Assembly: GCA_003971905.1 (NCBI GenBank)
Contig: RSEE01000009.1
Coordinates: forward strand, 558,001-622,000
Source of the DNA: Moniliella sp. 'wahieum'
Taxonomy: Eukaryota; Basidiomycota; Moniliellomycetes; Moniliellales; Moniliellaceae
Direction of reading: 5' to 3'
DNA length: 64,000 bases
Position 1 is the first letter of the stretch. The number at the start of each line of letters is the position of its first letter. Position numbers and translations under genes: made by a program. Below, piece after piece: positions 45,364 through 54,379 of the stretch. Under the pieces are notes generated by a model. It was not told where the DNA came from. It did not search any database and saw nothing but the letters and a program-made list of their open reading frames with translations.

Positions 45364-46140
45364 ATGCGCAACGCCCTTGCCCTATCTAGGACGCGCGCAT
45401 CGACCCCGTTTCCAATAAGAAGGTCATTTGCTACGTCACGATTGACTGCGGCCGAGCTTGTCCAGCCGTATGTGGTGGGGAAGCCACCCGGCGACCGGCC
45501 CTTGGTGCGTTACTCTTTTCCGCCTAGCTGCCCCAGGGTGGAAGCGCTGACGCGAGCGTTTGGAATGTAGGATGGGATGCGCGCCACGATTGTGGGTGTG
45601 CTTTTAGGTGCAGGAACTGCGTACGCGTATGCCCAAACTGTGCTGGCACCCAAGTATGCGGCAAACGTGGCGTTGATGGACCGGACAATGGAGGCGGTGG
45701 AGCAGAGGTCCCAAGAAGTGGCGGTCGAGTTTGCTCGTGTGTCGGATTTGGAGGCCATGCTGAGCGCAGCGATCCTCGAGTTGGCTAACAAAGATGAGAT
45801 GGCGGCGCATCGGGCGGGCTTGTTGCGCGAGTCGGACGAGCTCTATGCCAAGATCCTCCAGTTGCGGCAAACCCTCTGGAGTGTGGGTATGTGTTTCCAT
45901 TCTCGCTTCTTCCCTCCAACGGTGCGAAAGAGGTGCCACGTGCTGACCCTGTCTCTCCACTCCACTGCTTCAGATAACGATGTACACAATACTCTCAAGA
46001 AACACGACTTTAGTCCGCCTCTCGATCCTAGGGTCGCTCTTCAGAGGGGCCTAAGCTCGTGTAGCAATGCAAATCAAAACATACATAATCCGATGGGGTA
46101 TCCAGCAAGAACAGGTTGGACAGGGGGGGGGGGGTCATGA
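45364..46140 (+). CDS. Probable mitochondrial single-pass coiled-coil protein
   Basis: The ATG at 45364 encodes MRNALALSRTRASTPFPIRRSFATSR, a classical Arg/Ser-rich mitochondrial presequence with a likely cleavage near SFATS. An intron from about 45508 (gtgcgttact) to about 45570 (tgtag) joins GDRPL to DGMRATIVGVLLGAGTAYAYAQTVLAPKYA, a short hydrophobic helix. A long polar helical segment follows (MDRTMEAVEQRSQEVAVEFARVSDLEAM...ELYAKILQLRQTLW) with coiled-coil character. A second intron, gtatgtg..cttcag at about 45890-45973, joins WSV to DNDVHNTLKKHDFSPPLDP. The final TGA is at 46138, but a missing base could have removed an earlier stop. Family not recognised; probably an inner-membrane protein. 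Confidence 0.6.
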
Positions 46141-46308
46141 GCCATAGGGTCGGGGGCGACGTGGAGCGTGTACCGGATCGTCATTTGAACGTAGGCTGCT
46201 ATGCACAAGATCAATATCGTGGCCATGGGCCGACGCGGGAGCAACACTTGGGGGGTAACGTTAGTGGGCCGTAGCTGCAGATAGGTTCAAGTAAGTGCCA
46301 CGTACCTC

Positions 46309-47397
46309 CTAATGCAACCCTGCGCTTACGCCGCCAATCAAAGTGCGTGCAACCCAGTCAATGGAAAAGTCGGCATGGCCAGCAACGAGCAGAGCAGTGT
46401 GACGCAACCAAGCTGCTGGGGTGGCCCCCTCGGTATCGGTTAAAGAAGGACCCAGTTCATCGGAACTCTCGTTCCAGCTCGCGTCGCCGTCGGAGCGCCA
46501 GAGAAAATTGAGGAGGAGGAGGAACAAGGGGTGAGGAGGACAGAATCAGGGCCAATGGAATCAACGAGGGCTCAAAGCTCTTCGGCTCCCATCCCTGGCT
46601 CTACCAAAGAGAGGTCCACTTCGGTGTCTGCGTGAGTAGGAACCGCGACAGGCTGGGTCGCCTCTGCCACCGGCTCATTCTCAGCAAGTTTGCCCCTCGG
46701 GCCTGGATGCTGTTCAGAGGGGAAGCATCGGATACACTGGACAATCCAAGTATGACGCCTTGCCATGCAATCGTTTCTGATACAAGGGGGTGGCATTAGC
46801 CCTGTGCACGAATGGAGGGGCAGAAGCAACAACGTACCAATGGCTGTGGCGACAACCACCAGCGCGTACGAACCAAACACGGGTTGGAGGTCGCTGAGTG
46901 TGCCGGCTCTCGGCACCAGGCGAAATTGGTGGGGAAGAAACTTGTGGATCAAAAGGTCCAGTGGGGTACTCTCTTCCGTGGCTACGTTGCTCTGCGCCAT
47001 ATACAGGGTGGTCCAGCGGAGGTCTGACAATGGCAGATCAGGTCAGCGCACCACACGGACACCCGGACGGATCCGCCCTTGGCAGCGGACCAACATGCAG
47101 GTCGCACGTACACGCATCCACCAAGACAACCGCCATAAGATAGCGCCTACCTTTCCCCATTTGCGCCAGTGCGTGCCTGCGGACGCGAGGGCGGCGGAGC
47201 GAGGTTGAAAGGAGGTGTGACGATACACCGCGAGGCTTGACCAGCAGCAGGTCCAGCACGGCCAGGAGGGAGTCGTGTTCGAGGTAAGGGTCGGCAAAGT
47301 GGCGGCAGACAGGGCACTTGGTGCAGACGATGCTGACCGTGCCATACGTCGAGTAGAGCGAGGGGACGAGGTGGCCACAGTGCACACAGAGCGGCAT
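46309..47397 (-). CDS. ARV1: ARV1 sterol/lipid homeostasis protein
   Basis: An ER membrane protein needed for sterol distribution and GPI-anchor synthesis. The ATG at 47397 gives MPLCVHCGHLVPSLYSTYGTVSIVCTKCPVCRHFADPYLEHDSLLAVLDLLLVKP. This is the Arv1 homology domain with its CxxC...CxxC zinc-binding pattern. One missing base precedes VYRH, the usual KP-x-x-YRHLL-FN motif. An intron near 47150-47030 leads to SDLRWTTLYMAQSNVATEE. A clear membrane helix follows at about 46875-46815 (SYALVVVATAIGTLLLLPL). The C-terminus (to 46309) has HTALLVAGHADFSIDWVARTLIGG. The middle region is variable and frame-shifted. It is divergent from Pin1, with 254 bp between the starts. Confidence 0.82.
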
Positions 47398-47650
47398 GGC
47401 GGGCGGGCGGGCATGGGCCAGGCCAAGCGACGCAGGTGTTGGACGCGAAAATTCTCCGCAAGGCAGGCCAGACGAGCGTGTTGGTCTGGGCCGCACGACG
47501 GCTGTGTCGGCTGCCATCGATGCCATAGCCTGGGTGCCCATGCGGGCGGAACGTGATAGGGCGGAACTGGGGTCGTTGGCTGTCGTGCCCTGGATTACGT
47601 ACTGGCCCCGCGCCGCTCAGGCGGCCGGTTGCCGACATGTCCGTGCGAGC

Positions 47651-48326
47651 ATGGCTGGCGTTGCCCCGCCCACCACCACCGCCACCGCCACCATGTCTGC
47701 GCCTCAATGGGAAGTGCGAATGAGCAAAACGCGTCAGGTGCCCTACTTCTATGACGCAGCCAACCATGTGAGCAGCTGGGAGGAGCCCGCCGGCCTTACC
47801 CCCGAGGCCATCAATGCCTTGCCCGGCGCTGCCCAGTACCTCCACCAGCCCGGCAGCGTCGCGCGTCTCACATCCTCGTCAAGCACGCCCAGTCGCGCCG
47901 GCCCTCGTCCCACCGCCATCAGGTCATCACCCGTTCCCCTCAGGAGGCCGAAGCTACGATCCAGGGCTTCATCCAGCAGCTTGGCCCCAACCCGACCCGG
48001 CCTTGTTTGCCAAGTTGGCTGCCGAAAACAGGTAGGTATAGCTCCTCGCTTTCTCTCTATCTTCTTTTCTCGCTCGTTTGCCTTTCACTGCTCTTCTTTG
48101 GTCAACTTCCCCCACCCCCCTTCCCTCCCAATTGCTAACTACATTTTTGTGTACTGTGCTGTGCTACAGTGACTGTTCCTCTGCTCGAGCCGGTGGGGAC
48201 CTGGGGTGTTTCAGCGCGGCCAGATGCAAAAGCCATTTGAGGATGCTGCATACAGCTTGCCCGTCGGCGGCATCACGGTGTTGTCCAAACCGAATCGGTA
48301 CTCACGTTATCCTGCGCACAGCTTGA
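47651..48326 (+). CDS. ESS1: Pin1/Ess1-type WW-parvulin prolyl isomerase
   Basis: An essential phospho-Ser/Thr-Pro isomerase that acts on the RNA polymerase II CTD. Two in-frame ATGs exist (47651 and 47693); the second, [21 protein letters not shown], starts directly at the WW domain (W..YFY...W, to SSWEEPAGL). The parvulin domain reads [34 protein letters not shown]. An intron at about 48030-48170 joins AEN-S to [14 protein letters not shown], and the end is THVILRTA with TGA at 48324. I count five missing bases: near 47862, 47990, 48215, 48279 and 48297. Each is fixed exactly by family-invariant residues (for example [12 protein letters not shown]). Phosphate-binding Arg-Arg and catalytic His/Cys/Ser positions are present, so the native gene should be functional. 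Confidence 0.92.
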
Positions 48327-49016
48327 CGGGACCATGAACGTTGAACCTTCGAACCCTCGCTACCGGCGGGCTGATGTCTCGCAGCTGATTGGCTTGGTCC
48401 AAGTCGTGTCCCCTCGCAAAACTTCATCCCATTGTTGGATTCGGATTTGAGCTACTAATCATGAACTGTCCATAGGAGAAGCATTTGTGGCGGTTGGGAA
48501 GGATGCGCGGCAGGGTGTCCGAAGGGGCGATAATGGCATGCATTGGTAGGCAAGACTCAATGGAACTACATACATACCCGAGCCGGTGCCAATCCGAGAC
48601 CAGAGTTTAAGGATGCCTGAAAGGCGGCGTGGGACCAAGCAGGCCGGAGTTGAGCTAGGCCATGTTCATACCGCCCGTTGGACGCTAGCTGGGTTCGAGG
48701 AGGTCAAGACTCCCAAAGCGAGGGACGGTAGAGAACGGCGTCCTGCGCAAGGCGATTAACTAGTATCAGCGACAGCTGCTACTTAGAGAGAGAGACGACT
48801 CCAGTTTTGGTTGCCGAGGTAGATCCAAGCTCATTTCACCCACACCACTACTGGGTCGATGCGTGCTAGGAAGCGTCAAGCAGACTCACCGCCATAAGAC
48901 CAACTGGGAAGGTACAGAGTACAGACAAAAGTGCTTCCACTTGTTACGACCTGCGATGCGATTTTGGCGATCGTCCGGTTATATCGACAACGACCAATCC
49001 AAGTTGCAAACCATCA
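48327..49016. other. Intergenic region upstream of tRNA-Ser
   Basis: No protein-coding gene recognised. 48335-48353 holds a GAACGTTGAACCTTCGAAC cluster. Confidence 0.5.
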
Positions 49017-49110
49017 GGCAATGCCCCGAGCGGTTAAGGGGATTGATTAGAACTGCATTCTAACCATCAATTAGGCTCTGCCTGCACAGGTTCGAATCCT
49101 GTCATTGTCG
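49017..49110 (+). tRNA. tRNA-Ser(AGA) with 13 nt intron
   Basis: The acceptor arm GGCAATG pairs with CATTGTC (one G-T), with discriminator G as usual for Ser. The D arm reads CCCGAGCGGTTAAGGG. The anticodon stem ATTGA/TCAAT closes the loop TT-AGA-A, interrupted after position 37 by about 13 nt (CTGCATTCTAACC). A long variable arm AGGC-TCT-GCCT is diagnostic of Ser/Leu. The T arm is ACAGG-TTCGAAT-CCTGT. A T7 run from 49112 is a Pol III terminator. Between the acceptor and D stems one base fewer is seen than in yeast tRNA-Ser, which fits the deletion errors found elsewhere. Confidence 0.92.
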
Positions 49111-49111
49111 A

Positions 49112-49118
49112 TTTTTTT
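49112..49118 (+). terminator. Pol III T-run terminator
   Basis: Seven T residues directly after the tRNA-Ser gene. Confidence 0.75.
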
Positions 49119-49295
49119 GTGGCGTCCCTATCTGCATGGGCGCGGTGAGCGCTGAGCGACGCAAAAGTCGATGACGAGCAGCTCGATTCCGCCGCTCCGC
49201 CACTCGCCTCGGGCGCTGCGTACGAGTGAGTCGCTGGGACAGGCTGAGCATCTGAGCCGCGCCTGCTCCTCGCCCGCCCACACCGCCTACCCGCC

Positions 49296-50851
49296 ATGTC
49301 GCATCCGAACAAGATGCGCTCGGCGGCCCTGAAGCTGCTGTCGGCGCGCTGGCCGGCCGAGGTGCTGCACTACCGGTTCCGCACCCAGCGCGGCGTCAAC
49401 CTCGGCACCTGTTCTCCTCTCGAGACGTGGCTGGTGCCATCGCTGTTTGAGGGCGTGCGGGACGGCAAGAGCGAGTACGACTTGAATGCGCAGCTGCCGG
49501 CGGCCGAGGTGGGGAGGCGGTTGCGTCGCCACTGGGCCAGTTGGGTCACCGAGCCCGATTGGACCTGGTTGGTGCAGCAGCGGGTGAATACGGTGCGGTT
49601 GCCAATCGGCTACTTTCACTTTGTGCCCGACTTGGCGCCGCACTGATGCGCGGGACGGAGTACGAGCGTTCGCACCGACCTACACTGGTGCCTGGGCCTA
49701 CGTCACACAGGCCATTGAGGCGGCTGCGCGGCATGGGATGGGAGTGCTGGTGGACCTGCATGGTGCGCCGGGCGGACAAGGTGTGGATGGCCATACCGGT
49801 CTCACCATCCACGAGGCCGGCTTGTGGTCCGGCCCCAATGCCCAAGCCAACCAGCGGCGACGATTGCGATGCTCGTGACGCTCCAACGGGCTGTGGGCGC
49901 CTACACCAATGTGGTCGGATCGAATTGCTCAACGAGCCCAAGAATGGCAACCACCTCACTGCGTTTTACGCCGAGCGATCGCTGCGATGCGCAGGCCGTT
50001 CCCACCCGCACCGCCGAGCAACTGCAAATCAACTCGTGCCGCTGTACGTGTCGGATGCCTGGTCGCTGGATTGGTACGCGGCCCAATTTGGGGTCCGGTC
50101 CGGTGTCGGTTGTTGAACCCGCTCGTGGTGGACCATCACTTGTACCGCGCCTTTACCCCGGCAGACCACAAGACACTGTGTGCCGAGCATGCCTTGCTCG
50201 CCCGTCCGGGCCACAAGACCTTCGATTTCTTTGCTTTGCACGGCGCCAAAGCCCAGGGCAACTTGATCCTGGGCGAATGGTCCGCTGCGCTCCACTTTAC
50301 CTCGTGGGACAAGGCAAGCGACAAACGGGCGCAACAAGCCGATTGGGCCCACTCCCAACTCGCTCTCATCGAAGCAACCTGTGCCGGCCAGTTTTTTTGG
50401 ACGTACAAAAAAGAAGGCAAGCCAGATTTAGGATGGGGATTTTACTCGGCGGTCGAGCAAGGTATCTTGCCCTCCCACTTGCTTGCGTTTGCTCTCGGCC
50501 GCTCCCCCGAAAGTGTGCCGGACGAAAGGGCGGCTCAACGGGCCGGCAGCGCGGCAGAACAAGCAGCGGTAGCAAGTTTGCCGCCCCAAGCGGACCAAAC
50601 CCGGTTTCGACATGGGTTCCAACAAGCGTGGCAGGACGCTTCGCTCTGGTGGTACCACCCCTCACAATGGGCCGAGGGCAACCGTCGGCTACCGCAAGAT
50701 GCTGGCATGCATCCGCTTGGCCCAATACCAAGCCCAGCACGGCCGGTCGCGCACCGACTTTGCGTATGACCACGGCTTCCTTGCTGCGCTCGATGCGTTT
50801 GACCGGTTCCTCTCGTGGCCTGTGACATGCGTTACTCGACCGGGTGAGTGA
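49296..50851 (+). CDS. GH5 glucan 1,3-beta-glucosidase (exo-beta-glucanase)
   Basis: From the ATG at 49296, RGVNLGTCSPLETWLVPSLFEG is the start of GH5 exoglucanases. It is followed by WLVQQRVNTVRLPIGYFHF (about 49566-49625), GMGVLVDLHGAPGGQ (about 49735-49780), the acid/base Glu in IELLNEP (about 49922-49942) and the nucleophile Glu in NLILGEWSAAL (about 50262-50292). FFWTYKKEGKPDLGWGFYSAVEQG and a C-terminal helix-rich part end at TGA 50849. At least five missing bases (about 49640, 49860, 49925, 50110, 50690) break the frame. No signal peptide or membrane anchor is visible at the N-terminus, unlike secreted Exg1. That suggests a cytosolic or spore-wall (Spr1/Exg3-like) enzyme, unless a short first exon was missed. 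Confidence 0.85.
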
Positions 50852-51184
50852 GGGGCGTTGTGTGGATCTGCATTCAAAACTAGGACGATCAGATCGCGCT
50901 TAAAGTGGGATGAGGCATCGATGAAGATGATCCACTGCGATGGATCGATCCGCTTCCTTGTCCTTTTCCTTCCCTCCTCCCCGGCCTCACCCTCCCCTTT
51001 TTTCTTCGCACTTTTTTTGCCCCCTGTCTTCCCCATTGGACCTTTCCTCTTCCATCTTCCATCTTCCATCTTCCATCTTGGTTCCCCGCCGTGCCATCCA
51101 CAGGGGACACAATCGATAGGTAAATAGTCCCCGCCCTGCCCGTTCTTCCGTCTATGCACGACACGAGGTTACAAAGTTACGAGG
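50852..51184. other. Intergenic region
   Basis: Includes a TCTTCCA microsatellite (51046-51078, about five copies) and, at 51165-51190, a GAGGTTAC / AGTTAC triplicate. Confidence 0.6.
51046..51078. repeat. TCTTCCA microsatellite
   Basis: Four to five tandem copies of the 7-mer TCTTCCA in the 3' flank of the glucanase gene. Confidence 0.85.
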
Positions 51185-54144
51185 TTACGACATTAAGACG
51201 CAGTACGCTAGATTGGGGCTATGCAACCGATTCAGTATTGAGCAGGTACATTGCGTATCGTCCGACGTACAAGGGTTCAACGTCCAACGTTCAACGGTCC
51301 TGATCACGTCGCCCGCGCTGCTGCTGTCGCTGCCGCTGCCGCCGTTGTTTCCGGCGGCGTAGGGCCCGACGTAACCCCACTCGGCCCAGCCAGGGACGCC
51401 CGCCGTTCGTTCACGTTCCCACTGGGACAGCAGCGCCCAATCCACCACCCGACTGCCCACTTGGAGGATGCGCTGACACGCGCCTACCCCCGTCCCGGCT
51501 TCAGCCGCGAGCCACGCACCCGACGAGCCCGACATGGACGTCGAAGCGCCTGCCCGTGTCGGACCGGACTTGGCACCGGACAGAAACTCGGCCGAGAGCG
51601 CAGGTGCCAGCGCACGTGGCGGTACAGTGCTCTCAGCGGGATGAGTGGACGCAGTGGGGGTGGGATGGGGACGCGTACGCTCCGCATGGTGCCGAGCCCG
51701 GCGAGAACGGGACGTGGGGCAACGAACCACAGCGCCATGCATCGCTGCGAGCGGGCGATCTTGTGGTCGAGTATAGCCTGCCTGGTTGGACAGGTCGATA
51801 TCCCGGTCCTCGTCGAGGTCGTTGTCCATGTCCAGGTCCAGGTCCAGGTCGTTGTCTAGGTCCAGGTCTACGTCGTTGTCCAGATCGACCGATGGAACGA
51901 GAGCTTCCACCTCGTCTTGGTCCTGTTCGGAATCGGAGGCGGGGGCATAGGCCATTTCGTCCTCCACGGGGGAGGGGAACAGATCCGTCCCCTCTCCCCC
52001 TTGCCCTCTTCAAGTTCGGGCGGGAGGAAGGTTTGGACGACCGGGTGAAGGAAACGAGGTTCGTACCGATACGCACGGCCCGCGCCCAAATCTTTCATCA
52101 GTTTGGTCTGAGCGTTCCGAATGTGCATGGGGACCGGGTAGGAAGGAGTGTGGTGGACGAGATTGGTAGCACGTTGCCAAGCGCGGTAGGCACGTGTATC
52201 TTTTGGACTCTCCGCGAGGTAGACGGCCGTTTGCGCTAACGTTTCGCCTGCCTCGGGCAACCCCACCACTTGGACCGCCGTGTAGGTCGCAATGGCCATT
52301 TGGAGGGCAAGAGGGTTACTCCCACAATCTTCACTCGCAGCAATAATCATCCTACGCGCCACGTAGAGCGGATCGTCCCCGGCAGCTACCATGCGCGCCA
52401 ACCAGTACACCGCTGCCGACGCATCCCCTCCCCGAATGGACTTGTGCAGAGCAGAGATGGCATCGTAGTGCCAATCGCCACTACGGTCGTACGCCAGAGC
52501 AGAACGAACTTTAGCTGTGCGCAGTGCTTGAATTACCCGTTCGGTCGTGGTGGCCTCGCTAGCTTGGTCGGCCTCGTTCTCTTGGCGGCCCGCTTGCACC
52601 GGTTTCGACGACGTTGACTCAGGAGGAGACATTGCATCGCTAGCCAAGGCCCAAGCGAGTTCGAGTGTGTTGAGAGCCGTGCGGGCATCGCCATCGGCGT
52701 TCGAGGCAATGTAGTGCAGTACACCCGGACACGGGGCATTCGCCGGGCGGATGACTGGCAAGAGGCGACGATGCAGGTGGGGGGACAGCAGAGGTAGAGG
52801 GGAAGGCGAGCTGGAGGAGGGGGAAGGCGCACCCGAACCAGCGGCGGGGGTGCAAGAGGCGTGGGATCATCAGCGGTACGCTCCGAGACAGGCAGTGGGG
52901 CCTGGGCCAGCTGGATCGGGGGTCGTATTACTTGATGTACGGGTCGTACCGGCCGCACGGGGCGCATGGGTTGCGGGGAAGACGAGGTGTTGAGCACGAC
53001 GGAGGATGGCAAGAACGTTGGGAGCGTCAAGTCGTTGAAGGAGCACGACGCGCATGCGGCTCAGAGGGCGGGAACGATGCGAAAGCTTGGGTTCTCCTGG
53101 TAGCAGCGATGAGGCAAATGGTACCCATCTCAACGGCCGCCAAGAATGCATCTTGCAATCCGCGGTTGATCCGTTGAAACTCATCCACCATCACCATAGT
53201 GCGTGTCCCCGTGCGACGCAACCGCGCCCCTGCATCTTGGAGCGTCGCTTTGATTTCCGGTAGGCCCGTGGTGATTGCACTGAGCTCGACGGTGCGCCAC
53301 TTGGCAGGGGCAGGGTTGGAAGCTGGGTCTGCATCGGCCGCTGGATCGGCGCGGGTGGTGGAAAGGGTGGAATGGGGATGAGAACGAGAATGGAGGGTGG
53401 ATGGGTTCTTGAGGTGGTACGCAATGATGCGCGCCAAGGTAGTTTTGCCCGTACCGGGTGGGGCCCAGAGGATGAGCGAAGGTGGGCCCCGCGGCGCACG
53501 CAGCAACGCACGCAACGTCCGCACCGCCGCTTCTTGCCCTACAAACTCATCCAACGTCCGGGGCCGCATCCGCTCCGCCAACGGCGCCGCATCCGCCACT
53601 GCTGCGCTCTCGTCCCGCCCGCCATCACGCTCCCACCAACCTCGGTCCCGCTTTGCGACACATACCCGATCCCCATGCCGTAACCAGGAGCAGAAGCGGA
53701 GGCGGGTGCGACGTGGGCATGGGCCCGTCCTTTGGGTGCTGCGCCGGCAGAGACGGGCAGGGCGGCGAAGGGGTGTCGGTCCACAGGCCCACGCTGCGCG
53801 CGGCTGGGTCGACTGGCGGGTGGAGAGCGGGGTGGGGGACGGGCGGCGGCCATGAGGGAACGGAATGCGCCGCTTGGCGTGGGTGGGGGGTGATCGGGGG
53901 AGACGCGCGTGCGTTTGCGCGGTGGGTCGGGGGAGGCGTCGTCGTCGGAGGTGAGGTCGAGGGCTTGGGCGTGGGACTTGGGCTTGGGCTCCGGCTTGGG
54001 CTCGGGCTGAGACGGCGGAGAGGGAGCGCTGGTGGTGAGGCAGAGGTCGAGATGGTCGTTGAGGTGGGTGAGGCGCATGGCCTTGAGGCAGTTGGGGCAG
54101 GACACCTGCTCCTGCCCGTCGGGCATGGCGTCGGCGATGGCCAT
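51185..54144 (-). CDS. MGS1: Mgs1/WRNIP1-type AAA+ ATPase with UBZ zinc finger
   Basis: A replication-fork maintenance ATPase that binds ubiquitinated PCNA. A UBZ finger is near the start (VSCPNCLKAMRLTHLNDHLDLC: C-x2-C...H-x3-C). The linker is basic and Ser/Pro-rich. The AAA+ module has ERMRPRTLDEFVGQEA, Walker A APPGTGKTTLA (about 53460-53430), Walker B MVMVDEFQRIN and sensor I, where one missing base near 53105 separates IAAT from ENPSFRIVPALSRM. After VLHYIASNADGDARTALNTLE come the MGS1 tail domain with YDRSGDWHYDAISALHKSIRG and ARRMIIAASEDCG and the usual ending YEPRFLHPV...FLPPEL (about 52020). Another frame change leads into an acidic DLDLD-repeat tail reaching 51185, which the family usually lacks. 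I chose the ATG at 54144 for its strong Kozak context; 54177 and 54126 are alternatives. Confidence 0.85.
51785..51890 (-). repeat. Coding (CCAGGT/GTTGTC) hexamer repeat encoding Asp-Leu-Asp
   Basis: A plus-strand tract of about 100 bp made of GTCCAG, GTCGTT and GTCCATG hexamers reads, on the minus strand, as alternating Asp with Leu, Asn or Met, about 30 residues long. Confidence 0.8.
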
Positions 54145-54196
54145 GGCGGTGGTGGCAAACAGCAAAGCAGAATGCATGCTGATCAAGCTCAGGCCA

Positions 54197-54203
54197 TTAA
54201 ATA
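54197..54203 (-). promoter_or_regulatory. TATA-like element of MGS1
   Basis: TATTTAA on the minus strand, about 55 bp before the preferred ATG at 54144. Confidence 0.4.
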
Positions 54204-54379
54204 CTAGCTGCTGCGAGCTGCTCGCGACGCGTCGCGCAGCGCCGGGCGGATTACCTCAGCAGGCGGGCGAGGCGCCCGGGCACCTGAAACGAGACGCCGG
54301 GACGCACTTTTTCTGGTCTGAGGCATGGCAATCGCAATCCAATTAGGAGGAGCGCAGCCAGACACCCGGTCGGCCAAGA

